The notes beneath the pieces are model-generated. The model saw only the letters and a list, made by a program, of their open reading frames with translations, had not been told where the DNA came from and did no database searches. 64,000 bases of DNA. It comes from Hoeflea sp. 108. GTDB lineage: Bacteria; Pseudomonadota; Alphaproteobacteria; Rhizobiales; Rhizobiaceae. Below, piece by piece: positions 50,094 to 59,836 of this stretch. The stretch spans positions 4,862,304-4,926,303 of the forward strand of contig NZ_KB890024.1 of NCBI RefSeq assembly GCF_000372965.1. The letters run 5' to 3'. Each line of letters begins with the position of its first letter. Positions within the stretch are counted from its first letter, which is position 1. A program made the translations under genes and the position numbers.

Positions 50094-51329
50094 ATGACCG
50101 TTTCGCTCGACCTCACCACCGATGCCACCCGCGACGCGCTGCGCTCCCGAATTGCTGCGCCCGTCAAGGAGTCGCTGATCGGCCTCACCCGCGAGGAACT
50201 CGCGGAAGCTCTCGTCACCTCTGGCGTCGTCCCCGAACGCCAGGCCAAGATGCGCGTCCAGCAACTCTGGCACTGGCTCTATGTCCGCGGCGTCTCCGAC
50301 TTCGGCGACATGTTCAACATCTCCAAGGACCTGCGCGCCGAGCTTGCCAAGCACTTCACCATCGCGCGTCCCGAGATCGTCGAGGAGCAGATTTCCGCCG
50401 ATGGCACGCGCAAGTGGCTGTTCCGCTTTCCGCCGCGCGGCGCCGGCCGGCCGGTCGAGATCGAGACCGTCTACATTCCCGAGGAAGGCCGCGGCACACT
50501 CTGCATCTCCAGCCAGGTCGGCTGCACGCTGACCTGCTCGTTCTGCCACACCGGCACGCAGAAGCTGGTGCGCAACCTGACGGCGGAAGAGATCCTGGCG
50601 CAGCTGATGACGGCGCGAGACCGGCTCGGCGATTTCCCCGACCGCGACACCCCCGCTGGCGCCATCGTGCCGGCGGAAGGCCGCAAGGTGTCCAACATCG
50701 TCATGATGGGCATGGGCGAGCCGCTCTACAATTTCGAGGCGGTGAAGAAGGCGCTGCTGATCGCCTCCGACGGCGATGGGCTGGCGCTGTCCAAGCGCCG
50801 CATCACGCTGTCGACCTCCGGCGTCGTGCCGGAAATCTTCCGCACCGGCGAGGAGATCGGCGTCATGCTGGCGATCTCGCTGCACGCCACCAACGACGAT
50901 TTGCGCGATCTGCTGGTGCCGATCAATAAAAAGTATCCGCTCGCCGACCTGATCGACGCCTGCCGCAAATATCCCGGCCTGTCGAACGCCCGCCGCATCA
51001 CCTTCGAATATGTGATGCTGAAGGACGTCAATGACAGCCTCGAGGACGCCAAGGCGCTGGTCAAGCTGCTCAGGGGCGTGCCGGCCAAGATCAACCTGAT
51101 CCCCTTCAACCCCTGGCCAGGCACCAACTATCAGTGCTCGGACTGGGAGACGATCGAGAAGTTCGCCGACTACATCAACAATGCCGGCTACGCCTCGCCG
51201 ATCCGCACCCCGCGCGGCCGCGACATCCTTGCCGCCTGCGGCCAGCTCAAGTCGGAATCCGAGCGTATGAAGAAGACCGAGCGCCTGGCGCTCGAAGCGA
51301 TGATGATCGCAGGGCACGGCGAGGCGTGA
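50094..51329 (+). CDS. rlmN: Dual-specificity rRNA/tRNA adenine C2-methyltransferase RlmN
   Basis: A 411-residue radical SAM enzyme that methylates A2503 of 23S rRNA and A37 of some tRNAs. The radical SAM cluster is CTLTCSFCHTG (CxxxCxxC), the IYIPEEGRGTLCISSQVGC lead-in is typical, and the C-terminal resolving Cys lies in ILAACGQL. The N-terminal helical domain has KMRVQQLWHWLYVRG. The stop overlaps a GTG start of the next gene (GTGA). Confidence 0.95.
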   Translation: MTVSLDLTTDATRDALRSRIAAPVKESLIGLTREELAEALVTSGVVPERQAKMRVQQLWHWLYVRGVSDFGDMFNISKDLRAELAKHFTIARPEIVEEQISADGTRKWLFRFPPRGAGRPVEIETVYIPEEGRGTLCISSQVGCTLTCSFCHTGTQKLVRNLTAEEILAQLMTARDRLGDFPDRDTPAGAIVPAEGRKVSNIVMMGMGEPLYNFEAVKKALLIASDGDGLALSKRRITLSTSGVVPEIFRTGEEIGVMLAISLHATNDDLRDLLVPINKKYPLADLIDACRKYPGLSNARRITFEYVMLKDVNDSLEDAKALVKLLRGVPAKINLIPFNPWPGTNYQCSDWETIEKFADYINNAGYASPIRTPRGRDILAACGQLKSESERMKKTERLALEAMMIAGHGEA

Positions 51330-51793
51330 GCCGCGTCCTCATCTATCTCGGCAAGTTCGCCCACATGGTGCTGGGCTACGCGGCGGCGGCGCTCGCCGCC
51401 AGCGCCTTCCTCAATGTCATCTTCCTCGGCGCGGTCGGCTTCTTCGCCCCTGACATTCCGGAGGGTGTGGCAGGCGGCTCGATGGTCGTCACCATCCCCT
51501 TCTTCGCCTTGTTCGTCGCCTATTTCGCCTTCGTTCCCGCAGTCGTGGTCATGCTGCTTGCCGAACTGCTCGGCAAGCGTGACTGGCTGTTCTACGCGCT
51601 GGCGGGCGGCTTCGTGGCACTGGTCTTCATCGGCCTCGCCTACCAGAGCGGCGAAGGCGCCTTCGCCTATCGCGACCCGTTGCTGCCGGTATCGATCCTT
51701 GGCAGCGGCCTGGTCGGAGGCATCGTCTACTGGTTCGTCACCGGCCGCTTCGCCGGCGCGCTCAGGGACACCCCTACTTCGCCTGCGCCGTAA
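51326..51793 (+). CDS. Hypothetical four-helix membrane protein
   Basis: A 155-residue protein with four hydrophobic segments (from LGYAAAALAASAFLNVIFLGAVGFF to SILGSGLVGGIVYWFVTGRF). I do not recognise a family. The GTG at 51326 overlaps the rlmN stop; an ATG at 51365 is the alternative start. The 3' end overlaps the LysE gene on the other strand by 20 bases. Coupling to rlmN suggests co-expression, but no role follows from it. Confidence 0.65.
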   Translation: MSRVLIYLGKFAHMVLGYAAAALAASAFLNVIFLGAVGFFAPDIPEGVAGGSMVVTIPFFALFVAYFAFVPAVVVMLLAELLGKRDWLFYALAGGFVALVFIGLAYQSGEGAFAYRDPLLPVSILGSGLVGGIVYWFVTGRFAGALRDTPTSPAP

Positions 51794-52415
51794 GGATCTT
51801 CAGCGCAAAGGCCGAGAACACGCCAGCGAAGAGATAGTCGACGATGCGTGTCACCCGCGGGCTCTTCTTGAGCAGGCCGGCGAACTTGTCTGCGGCGATC
51901 ACCATCGGCGCCACGACCGGCAGCGACAGCACGATGAACATGCCTCCGAGAAAGAATAGCTTGCCCGGCGCATTGGTGTCGTGGGCCGAAACGAACTGCG
52001 GCAGGAAGGTCATGAAGAACAGGATGATCTTCGGGTTGAGCAGGTTGATGCCGAGGCCCGTCGCCCAGTTCTGGAACACCGAGCGCGGCTCGCGCTTGGT
52101 GGTGTCAGGCGAAAACGCCGAGCCCTTGGTGATGGCCTGGAAGGCAAGCCATACCAGATAGCCGGCGCCGACGATCTTCAGCGCCATGAAGGCCTGCGGC
52201 GAGGCGACGATCAGCGCCGACAGGCCGAGCGCCACCAGCGTCGTGTGGATGACGATGCCGGTCATAGCGCCTGCCATGCAGGCAAAGCCCGCCTTGCGGC
52301 CTTCCGACAGCGCGCGCCCGACGAACAAGGTCATGTCGGGGCCGGGCGTGATGGCGATGATGAAGGTGGCGACCGCAAACTGAAGAATGGTCGACCAGTC
52401 GGGAATGAAGGACAT
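51774..52415 (-). CDS. LysE family amino-acid exporter
   Basis: A 213-residue LysE/RhtB-type exporter with six helices. ITPGPDMTLFVGRALSEGRKAGFACMAGAMTG near the N-terminus is the family signature, and LLNPKIILFFMTFLPQFV is conserved. It is a different branch from the paralogue at 1544 (ITPGPD versus VPGADF). The substrate is unknown. The ribosome site is weak. Confidence 0.87.
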   Translation of the reverse strand: MSFIPDWSTILQFAVATFIIAITPGPDMTLFVGRALSEGRKAGFACMAGAMTGIVIHTTLVALGLSALIVASPQAFMALKIVGAGYLVWLAFQAITKGSAFSPDTTKREPRSVFQNWATGLGINLLNPKIILFFMTFLPQFVSAHDTNAPGKLFFLGGMFIVLSLPVVAPMVIAADKFAGLLKKSPRVTRIVDYLFAGVFSAFALKILTAQAK

Positions 52416-52524
52416 TGTCGTGCCGCCGGTTCTGCCTGCAAGGCATGGGTTGTCTGGGGATCAGTCAGGCTTTCGAGCCAAGCCGTACGCCTAGACCTTT
52501 CCCGCAGCAACGGAAAAATAACGC

Positions 52525-52561
52525 GCCACGCCGCCGGGCCATGTCGATCCGGCGGCGTGTC
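52525..52561 (-). terminator. Intrinsic terminator of the glutamate dehydrogenase gene
   Basis: A perfect 11-bp stem, CACGCCGCCGG (52527-52537) with CCGGCGGCGTG (52549-52559). On the minus strand it is followed by GCGCGTTATTTTT. It lies just after the stop at 52567. Confidence 0.75.
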
Positions 52562-52566
52562 TTGTC

Positions 52567-53832
52567 TTAGCTGTCGAAGTAGCTCTGCGTGCCGTGCGCC
52601 TCGATCGCCTCGGCAAGACGGCCGAGCGCATGAACATAGGCAGCCGTGCGCACCGAGATCTCCTTGTTGCGGGAAACCTGCCAGATGGCACGACCCTCGC
52701 GCTCCATGATGGCGCGCAGGCGGTCGTGGATCTCCTCGATCTGCCAGTAGAAGCCCTGGCGGTTCTGCACCCATTCGAAATAGGAGACAGTCACACCCCC
52801 GGCATTGGCCAGGATGTCGGGCAGCACCACGACGCCCTTCTTCTCCAGGACGGCATCTGCCTCCGAGGTCACCGGGCCGTTGGCGAGTTCGAGCACGATC
52901 CTTGCCTTGACGCTGTCGGCGTTGCCGATATGGATCATGTTCTCCAGCGCCGAGGGCACCAGGATATCGCAGTCGACGCCAACCAGCGCCTTGCCGTCGA
53001 GCAGCTCGTGACCGCCATGGCCAGCAGTCGAGGTTACCGAACGGCCGCTGTTCTTGGCCGTGAAGAGGCGCTCGATGTCGAGCCCGCCGGACGCCTGCAC
53101 CGCACCTTCCGAATCCGACACGGCGACGATCTTGTGGCCGTCAGAGGCGAGAAGGCGGGCGATGTGCTGGCCGGCATTGCCGAAACCCTGCACGGCGATG
53201 CGCAAGCTGCCCTTCAGCCCGAGGTCGTCGGCGAGATGGCGGACCAGATAGTAGCCGCCGCGCGCGGTGGCGTCGCCGCGGCCAAGCGAACCGCCCAGCG
53301 CCAGCGGCTTGCCGGTGATGACGGCGGGCGAGGCCTGGCCGACGATCTGGCTGTATTCGTCGGCCATCCAACCCATGATCATCGAGTTGGTGTAGACGTC
53401 GGGGGCGGGAATGTCGCGGTCCGGGCCGATGATGCGGGCGAAGGCCTGGATGTAGGAACGGGACAGGCGCTCGAGCTCCGCCTTCGACAGCTTGCGCGGG
53501 TCGACCTGCACCGCACCCTTGCCGCCGCCATAAGGCAGGTTCATGACAGCGCATTTGAAGGTCATCCAGAAGGCCAGCATCTCGACCTCGTCGGCGGTCG
53601 ATTCCGGATGGAAGCGGATGCCGCCCTTGGTCGGTCCACGGGTGTCGTCATAGCGGCAGCGCCACGACAGGAAGGATTTTCGCGAGCCGTCGTCCATGCG
53701 GATCATCAGGCGCGCCTTGGTCGTCTCGCGGGCAAACTTCAGTTTCTCGATCACGTCTGCATCGACGTTCAGATGTTTTGCCGCCTCGTCGAGGCGCACG
53801 AGTGCATGATCAAGAAGACTGCCTTCTGTCAT
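52567..53832 (-). CDS. gdhA: Glu/Leu/Phe/Val dehydrogenase (glutamate dehydrogenase type)
   Basis: A 421-residue amino-acid dehydrogenase. The substrate-binding MNLPYGGGKGAVQVDP contains the catalytic Lys, and GPDRDIPAPDVYTN the conserved Asp. The cofactor motif is VQGFGNAGQH, whose GxGNxG form suits NAD. LPDILANAGGVTVSYFEWVQN is typical of the hexameric catabolic type. The ATG at 53832 has AGGACA upstream; 53868 is a longer option. Glutamate oxidation is likely, but leucine or valine cannot be ruled out. Confidence 0.88.
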   Translation of the reverse strand: MTEGSLLDHALVRLDEAAKHLNVDADVIEKLKFARETTKARLMIRMDDGSRKSFLSWRCRYDDTRGPTKGGIRFHPESTADEVEMLAFWMTFKCAVMNLPYGGGKGAVQVDPRKLSKAELERLSRSYIQAFARIIGPDRDIPAPDVYTNSMIMGWMADEYSQIVGQASPAVITGKPLALGGSLGRGDATARGGYYLVRHLADDLGLKGSLRIAVQGFGNAGQHIARLLASDGHKIVAVSDSEGAVQASGGLDIERLFTAKNSGRSVTSTAGHGGHELLDGKALVGVDCDILVPSALENMIHIGNADSVKARIVLELANGPVTSEADAVLEKKGVVVLPDILANAGGVTVSYFEWVQNRQGFYWQIEEIHDRLRAIMEREGRAIWQVSRNKEISVRTAAYVHALGRLAEAIEAHGTQSYFDS

Positions 53833-54183
53833 AATGAATATGTCCTGTCGTGATGAATGGATCGGCAATGTGATGCACGGCTAATCAACCGCGCCCGACC
53901 CGCCTGCACAAAAAAGCGCCACGACACAACGTCCAACAGGGTTACGGCACTGCCCCAACGTCACCCGCCGAGACGCCCGACAGCCGCCAACCCCTGATAT
54001 CCAGCCTGTTTGAGGACCGTAGCGGCCCTTTCAGGCGCGAGTGGTCCAGGCATGGGTTAGTGTTGGTCCTGGGCATGCATTCCCCAGCGGAACCGGGGTT
54101 TCGGGCCTGGAGGCACGCCTTTCGGTATGTTGACTCGCCCGGCCTGTCATCCTTCAACTGCCCCCCACTGACAGGAGTGGGTA
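53833..54183. other. Divergent intergenic region gdhA / dipeptidase
   Basis: A 351-base gap. TGGTCCAGGCATG at 54042-54054 and TGGTCCTGGGCATG at 54064-54077 form an imperfect direct repeat 22 bases apart, about 110 bases before the dipeptidase start. TTGACT near 54128 is a possible -35 element. No gene or RNA was recognised. Confidence 0.45.
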
Positions 54184-55239
54184 ATGCAGGCAGTTTTCGA
54201 CGGTCACAACGACGTGCTTTTCCGGTTGTGGCAGAATGCCGCCAAGGGCGCCGATCCAGTGTCCGAGTTCATCGAGGGCACCCATCAGGGCCACATCGAC
54301 ATGCCGCGCGCCGCAAAAGGCGGCCTAGCTGGCGGTCTCTGCGCCATCTACATCACCTCCGCCAGCATGCCCGACGAAGTACGTGACGAGAACGGCCACT
54401 ATGCCATTCCTCTATGCAAGCCGCTAGAGCGCGCGCCGTCGCTCGACATCGCGCTCGACATGGCCTCGATTGCTTTCCGCGTCGAGCGCGCCGGCGGCTG
54501 GAAGATCTGCCGCAACGCCAAAGACATCGAGGCGGCCGAAGCCGAAGGCAAGTTTGCCGCCGTGCTGCACATGGAAGGCTGCGAGCCGATCGACGCCGAT
54601 CTCGCGGCACTCGACGTGTTCTACGCCGCCGGCCTGCGCTCACTCGGCCCGGTGTGGAGCCGCAACACCGTCTTCGGCCATGGCGTGCCCTTCGCCTTCC
54701 CATCGAGCCCCGACACCGGCCCCGGCCTAACCGAAGCCGGCAAGCGGCTGGTCAAGGAATGCAACCGCATCGGCATCGCCATCGACCTCGCACACATCAC
54801 CGAAAAGGGTTTCTGGGATGTCGCCAAGCTCTCGGACAAGCCGCTGATCGTCAGCCACTCCAACGTGCATGCGCTGACGCCGATCAGCCGCAACCTGACC
54901 GACAAGCAGTTCGACGCGGTCAAGGAGAGCAAGGGCGTGGTGGGCCTGAACTTCGCCGTCACCATGCTGCGCGAGGATGGCGCCAAGAGCGCCGACACCC
55001 CGCTCTCCGACATGATCCGCCACATCGACTATATGGTCGAGCGCATGGGCATCGACTGCGTGGCGCTTGGCTCCGACTTCGACGGCGCCACCATTCCGGC
55101 CGAGATCGGCGACGCCGCCGGCCTGCAGAAGCTCGTTGCCGCCCTCTCTGGTGCAGGTTACGGTGACGCCGACCTTAAGAAAATCTGCCGCGACAACTGG
55201 CTGAGGGTTCTGCGCTCGGCCTGGCATGAAGCGGCGTAA
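54184..55239 (+). CDS. Membrane dipeptidase (renal dipeptidase family M19)
   Basis: A 351-residue zinc dipeptidase. DGHNDVL near the N-terminus holds the first zinc ligands, HMEGCEPI the bridging Glu, and IDLAHI and VSHSNVHAL the later His ligands; LGSDFDGATIP is the conserved end. Such enzymes cleave dipeptides, often with a D-residue at the C-terminus. ACAGGAG precedes the ATG. It heads an operon with a complete Dpp-type transporter, so imported peptides are probably split by it in the cytoplasm; no signal peptide is seen. Confidence 0.9.
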   Translation: MQAVFDGHNDVLFRLWQNAAKGADPVSEFIEGTHQGHIDMPRAAKGGLAGGLCAIYITSASMPDEVRDENGHYAIPLCKPLERAPSLDIALDMASIAFRVERAGGWKICRNAKDIEAAEAEGKFAAVLHMEGCEPIDADLAALDVFYAAGLRSLGPVWSRNTVFGHGVPFAFPSSPDTGPGLTEAGKRLVKECNRIGIAIDLAHITEKGFWDVAKLSDKPLIVSHSNVHALTPISRNLTDKQFDAVKESKGVVGLNFAVTMLREDGAKSADTPLSDMIRHIDYMVERMGIDCVALGSDFDGATIPAEIGDAAGLQKLVAALSGAGYGDADLKKICRDNWLRVLRSAWHEAA

Positions 55240-55277
55240 CGACAAAAACACTTCGTCAACTTGGGGAACTGAAAGAC

Positions 55278-56918
55278 ATGTTTATCGGAAAAATGAACGG
55301 GCACTTCCGTCTGATGCTTGCTGGCGCAGCCCTGTCGGTCATGGCGCTTTCCGCGCCGGCACTGGCCGTCACGCCTGCCGACACGCTGGTCCAGGCCTGG
55401 GCCATCGACGACACCATCACGCTCGACCCGGCCGAGTCCTTCGAACTCAGCCCGGCCGAATTCCTTGGCAACGCCTATGACATGCTGGTGCGTCTCGACA
55501 TCAACGACACCACCAAGGTACGTCCCGGCGTCGCTGAAAGCTGGACCGTCTCCGACGACGGCCTGACCTACACCTTCAAGCTCAAGCCAGGCCTGAAGTT
55601 CGCCTCGGGCAACCCGATCACTGCCAAGGACGTCGCCTGGTCGTTCGAGCGCGTCGTCAAGCTCGACAAGAGCCCGGCCTTCATTCTCACCCAGTTCGGC
55701 CTGACCAAGGACAACGTCACCGAAAAGGCCAAGGCCGCCGACGACAACACCTTCGTCTTCACCGTCGACAAGTCCTACGCGCCGTCCTTCGTGCTGAACT
55801 GCCTGACCGCCACCGTCGGCGCCGTCATGGACAGCAAGCTGGTGCTCGAGCACGTCGCTCCGGTCACGCCGACCGACGACTACAAGTTCGACAACGACTT
55901 CGGCAACGGCTGGCTGAAGACCGGCTATGCCGGCTCGGGTCCGTTCAAGATCCGCGACTGGCGCGCCAACGAGATCCTCGTCCTCGAACGCAACGACAAC
56001 TATTACGGCGAAAAGGCAGCCCTTGCCCGCGTCATCTATCGTCACGTCAAGGAAAGCGCGACGCAGCGCCTGATGCTTGAGGCCGGCGACATCGACGTGG
56101 CCCGCAATCTCGAGCCGGGCGATCTCGAAGCCATCTCCAAGAAGGCCGACCTGACCACCACCAGCGCGCCCAAGGGCACGGTCTACTACATCAGCATGAA
56201 CCAGAAGAACCCGAACCTGGCGAAGCCCGAAGTGCGCCAAGCGTTGAAGTATCTGGTCGACTACGACGCCATTGGTTCGACCCTGATCAAGGGCATCGGC
56301 GAGATCCGCCAGACCTACCAGGCCAAGGGCGTGCTCGGCGCACTCGACTCCAACCCCTTCACATTCGACGTCGCCAAGGCCAAGGAACTGCTCGAAAAGG
56401 CAGGGCTGAAGGACGGCTTCACCGTCACCATGGACGTACGCAACACCCAACCGGTGACCGGCATCGCCGAGTCCTTCCAGCAGACCGTCGGCCAGGCCGG
56501 CATCAAGCTCGAGATCATCCCCGGCGACGGCAAGCAGACGCTGACCAAGTACCGCGCCCGCAACCACGACATGTATATCGGTCAGTGGGGCATGGATTAT
56601 TGGGATCCGAACTCCAACGCCGAGACCTTCACCTCCAACCCGAACAATGCCGACGACGGGACGGTGAAGACGCTGGCCTGGCGCAACGCCTGGGACGTGC
56701 CGGAGCTGACCGAGAAGACCAAGGCCGCCTTGCTTGAGCGCGACAACGATAAGCGCGCCACGATGTACAAGGAACTGCAGCAGGCAGCCCTCGACACCAG
56801 CCCGTTCGTCCTCGTCTTCCAGCAGACCGAGGTCGCCGGCCTGCGCGGCAACGTCAAGAACTACAAGCTCGGGCCGAATTTCGACTCGAATTTCGTCGCT
56901 CCCGTGACCAAGGAATGA
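55278..56918 (+). CDS. Peptide ABC transporter substrate-binding protein (DppA/OppA family)
   Basis: A 546-residue periplasmic binding protein of family 5. The signal peptide has the core LMLAGAALSVMALSAPALA; the mature protein starts near VTPADTLVQAWAIDDTITLDPAESFE. GLTYTFKLKPGLKFASGNPITAKDVAWSFER is the family signature. GGGGAA lies before the ATG. It follows the dipeptidase by 38 bases and is followed by a hairpin before the permease genes. Confidence 0.92.
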   Translation: MFIGKMNGHFRLMLAGAALSVMALSAPALAVTPADTLVQAWAIDDTITLDPAESFELSPAEFLGNAYDMLVRLDINDTTKVRPGVAESWTVSDDGLTYTFKLKPGLKFASGNPITAKDVAWSFERVVKLDKSPAFILTQFGLTKDNVTEKAKAADDNTFVFTVDKSYAPSFVLNCLTATVGAVMDSKLVLEHVAPVTPTDDYKFDNDFGNGWLKTGYAGSGPFKIRDWRANEILVLERNDNYYGEKAALARVIYRHVKESATQRLMLEAGDIDVARNLEPGDLEAISKKADLTTTSAPKGTVYYISMNQKNPNLAKPEVRQALKYLVDYDAIGSTLIKGIGEIRQTYQAKGVLGALDSNPFTFDVAKAKELLEKAGLKDGFTVTMDVRNTQPVTGIAESFQQTVGQAGIKLEIIPGDGKQTLTKYRARNHDMYIGQWGMDYWDPNSNAETFTSNPNNADDGTVKTLAWRNAWDVPELTEKTKAALLERDNDKRATMYKELQQAALDTSPFVLVFQQTEVAGLRGNVKNYKLGPNFDSNFVAPVTKE

Positions 56919-56929
56919 TCCTTCGCGAC

Positions 56930-56950
56930 GGCGCGTCCTCAGGGCGCGCC
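56930..56950 (+). promoter_or_regulatory. Hairpin between binding-protein and permease genes
   Basis: GGCGCG-T-CC with GG-G-CGCGCC around a TCA loop, 11 bases after the stop of the binding-protein gene. There is no T run. Such hairpins in ABC operons protect the upstream mRNA and help give more binding protein than permease; that role is inferred. Confidence 0.45.
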
Positions 56951-57024
56951 AAGCACCGCTGTAACCATGCGAGTCTGCGCATGACCTCCGACCTCAGGGG
57001 GTCGTGCGCAAAAGGATCTGACCA

Positions 57025-58092
57025 TTGAGCACCGCTGACACACAGACGCCAGCGAGGCGCGCCAACCGGCGCGCCTCCGCCATTCTCAAGGCGGTCGCCA
57101 GTTTCCTGGTGATCGTTGGCACCACCTATCTCGGTCTTCTCGCCGTGACCTTCTTCATCGGCCGCGTCGTGCCCATCGATCCCGTGCTCGCCATCGTCGG
57201 CGACCGCGCGCCGGCGCATGTCGTCGAGCGCACGCGCATCGAGATGGGTTTCAACCTGCCCTACTACCAGCAGTTCTATCTCTACGTGAAAGGCGTGCTG
57301 TCAGGGGATTTCGGCACTTCGGTGCTGACCACAAATCCCGTCATGGCCGACATCCGCCGCGTCTTTCCGGCAACGATGGAACTCGCCACCCTCGGCACGA
57401 TCATCGGTGCTGCCGTCGGCATTCCGCTCGGCGTGCTGGCCGCGGTCAAGCGCGACAGCCTCGCCGACCAGATCGTCCGCATCATCGGCCTCATCGGCTA
57501 TTCGGTGCCGATCTTCTGGCTCGGCCTCCTGGCGCTGTTGGTGTTCTACGCGCGCCTCGGCTGGACTGCCGGCCCCGGCCGCATCGACGTGGTGTTCGAA
57601 TACACCTTCACCCCGATCACCGGCTTCTTCCTGCTCGACGCGATGCTCAATCGCGACTGGACCGCCTTCAAGGATATCTTCGCCCACATCATCCTGCCGG
57701 CCTCGCTGCTTGGCTATTTCTCGCTCGCTTATATCAGCCGCATGACGCGCTCCTTCATGCTGAACGAGCTGAGCCAGGAGTACATCGTCGCAGCGCGCGC
57801 CAAGGGCCTGTCCGAGCGCCGCATCATCTGGGGCCACGCGCTGCGCAACGCCGCCGTGCCGCTGGTGACAGTCATTGCGCTTTCTTATGCCGGCCTGCTC
57901 GAAGGCTCGGTGCTGACCGAGACGGTCTTCGCCTGGCCCGGCCTAGGCCTCTACATCACCAACTCGCTGCAGAATGCCGACATGAACGCGGTGCTCGGCG
58001 GCACTATCGTCATCGGTTCGGTCTTCATCGGCATCAACCTGCTGTCGGACCTGCTCTACCGCATGCTCGACCCGAGGACGCGCATCCGATGA
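57025..58092 (+). CDS. Peptide ABC transporter permease (DppB type)
   Basis: A 355-residue inner-membrane permease with six helices. It has the N-terminal RTRIEMGFNLPYYQQFYLYVKGVLSGDFG segment of the DppB branch and the EAA loop with EYIVAARAKGLSERRIIWGHALRNAAVP. The TTG at 57025 is used: AAGGA lies eight bases upstream and no ATG fits. Its stop overlaps the next ATG by four bases. Confidence 0.9.
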   Translation: MSTADTQTPARRANRRASAILKAVASFLVIVGTTYLGLLAVTFFIGRVVPIDPVLAIVGDRAPAHVVERTRIEMGFNLPYYQQFYLYVKGVLSGDFGTSVLTTNPVMADIRRVFPATMELATLGTIIGAAVGIPLGVLAAVKRDSLADQIVRIIGLIGYSVPIFWLGLLALLVFYARLGWTAGPGRIDVVFEYTFTPITGFFLLDAMLNRDWTAFKDIFAHIILPASLLGYFSLAYISRMTRSFMLNELSQEYIVAARAKGLSERRIIWGHALRNAAVPLVTVIALSYAGLLEGSVLTETVFAWPGLGLYITNSLQNADMNAVLGGTIVIGSVFIGINLLSDLLYRMLDPRTRIR

Positions 58093-59006
58093 GTGACACC
58101 GCTATGACCCGCCGCGAATGGCTTCTCACCGACCGGCCGCAATCGCGGACGCAAGCCCGACTTGGCCGCGCCTATCTCACCTGGCAGCGCTTTGCGGCCA
58201 ACAAGCTGGCTCTCATCGGCATGCTGATGATCTTCGGCCTGCTGTTCGTGGCGGCCTTCGCGCCGCTGCTGGCGCCCTATTCGCCCTACATCGGCGACCT
58301 CAAGAACGCCCGCCTGCTGCCACCGAGCTCTACCTACTGGCTCGGCACCGACGACCAGGGCCGCGACATCCTCTCGCGCCTGATCTACGGTTCGCGCCTG
58401 ACGCTGCAGGTGGTGGTGCTGGTCGCCGTCATCGCCGCCCCCATCGGCCTGCTGGTCGGCACGGTCGCCGGCTATGCCGGCGGCTGGGTCGACGCGGTGC
58501 TGATGCGCATCACCGACATCTTCCTCGCCTTCCCCAAGCTGGTGCTGGCGCTGGCCTTCGTCGCGGCCCTCGGACCCGGCATCGGCAACGCCATCATCGC
58601 CATCGCGCTGACGTCATGGCCGCCCTATGCGCGCATTGCACGTGCCGAAACGCTGACCGTGCGCAACTCCGACTACATCGCCGCCGTCAAGCTGATGGGC
58701 GCCTCGCCGATGCGCATCGTGCTGCGCCACATCATGCCGCTCTGCATCTCCTCGCTGATCGTGCGCGTCACGCTCGACATGGCGGGCATCATCCTAACTG
58801 CCGCCGGTCTCGGCTTCCTCGGCCTAGGCGCCCAGCCGCCGCTGCCCGAATGGGGTGCGATGATCGCGTCTGGTCGTCGCTTCATCCTCGACCAGTGGTG
58901 GGTTGCCGCCGCACCCGGTGCCGCCATCCTCATCGTCAGCCTCGGTTTCAACCTGCTCGGCGACGGCCTGCGCGACGCCCTCGATCCCCGGAGCAGCGGC
59001 CAATGA
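58089..59006 (+). CDS. Peptide ABC transporter permease (DppC type)
   Basis: A 305-residue permease with the DppC layout: a cytoplasmic N-terminus, one helix, the LGTDDQGRDILSRLIYGSRLTLQV segment, and the EAA loop DYIAAVKLMGASPMRIVLRHIMP. It forms a heterodimer with the preceding permease. Starts and stops overlap both neighbours by four bases. Confidence 0.92.
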   Translation: MSDTAMTRREWLLTDRPQSRTQARLGRAYLTWQRFAANKLALIGMLMIFGLLFVAAFAPLLAPYSPYIGDLKNARLLPPSSTYWLGTDDQGRDILSRLIYGSRLTLQVVVLVAVIAAPIGLLVGTVAGYAGGWVDAVLMRITDIFLAFPKLVLALAFVAALGPGIGNAIIAIALTSWPPYARIARAETLTVRNSDYIAAVKLMGASPMRIVLRHIMPLCISSLIVRVTLDMAGIILTAAGLGFLGLGAQPPLPEWGAMIASGRRFILDQWWVAAAPGAAILIVSLGFNLLGDGLRDALDPRSSGQ

Positions 59007-59836
59007 GCGACCTGCTCCACGTCGAGGACCTGCGCGTCCAATTCCCCACCCGCTCCGGCACTGTACAGGCGGTGCGCGGCGTCACCTTCTCGCTCGGCCA
59101 GGAACGCCTGGGCATCGTCGGCGAGTCGGGTTCCGGCAAGTCGCAGACCGGCCGCGCCATCATGGGGCTCACGCCCGAGCATGCCCATATCTCGGCCAAG
59201 CGGCTGGAGTTCAGCGGCATCAATCTGCTCAAGGCCTCGGCCGGCGAGCGGCGGGCGCTGCGCGGCAAGCGCGTCGCCATGATCCTGCAGGACCCGAAAT
59301 ATTCGCTCGATCCGGTCATGACCATCGGCCGCCAGATCGTCGAAACGCTGAAGACACATGAGCGGGTCTCGACGTCGGAGGCGCGCTACAAGGCGCTCGA
59401 CATGCTGGCTGCGGTCCAGATCCGCGATCCCAAGCGTGTCTTCGATCTCTATCCGCACGAAGTCTCAGGCGGCATGGGCCAGCGCGCCATGATCGCCATG
59501 ATGCTGATCGCCGGCCCTGAACTTCTGATCGCCGATGAGCCGACCTCGGCGCTCGACGTCACCGTCCAGCTCGACATTCTGCGCATCCTCGACCGCCTCG
59601 TCATCGACCGCGGTATGGGCCTGGTCTTCATCTCGCACGACCTGCGCCTGGTCTCGACCTTCTGCGACCGCGTCATCGTCATGTATGCCGGCAAGATCGT
59701 CGAGGAGCTCAAGGCCTCGGAGCTGTCGCAGGCCCAACACCCCTATACGCAAGGCCTGCTCAACTGCATGCCCAGGATTGGCGCGAACAGGCATCCGCTG
59801 CCGGTGCTCGACCGCAAGCCGGAGTGGATGCTGTGA
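59003..59836 (+). CDS. Peptide ABC transporter ATP-binding protein (DppD type)
   Basis: A 277-residue ABC ATPase. Walker A is GESGSGKSQTGRAIMG, the signature is EVSGGMGQRAMIAMML and Walker B is LLIADEPTSALDVT. The C-terminal HPYTQGLLNCMPRIG end is typical, but it is shorter than many DppD proteins and lacks their cysteine-rich Fe-S tail. The ATG overlaps the DppC stop. Confidence 0.92.
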   Translation: MSDLLHVEDLRVQFPTRSGTVQAVRGVTFSLGQERLGIVGESGSGKSQTGRAIMGLTPEHAHISAKRLEFSGINLLKASAGERRALRGKRVAMILQDPKYSLDPVMTIGRQIVETLKTHERVSTSEARYKALDMLAAVQIRDPKRVFDLYPHEVSGGMGQRAMIAMMLIAGPELLIADEPTSALDVTVQLDILRILDRLVIDRGMGLVFISHDLRLVSTFCDRVIVMYAGKIVEELKASELSQAQHPYTQGLLNCMPRIGANRHPLPVLDRKPEWML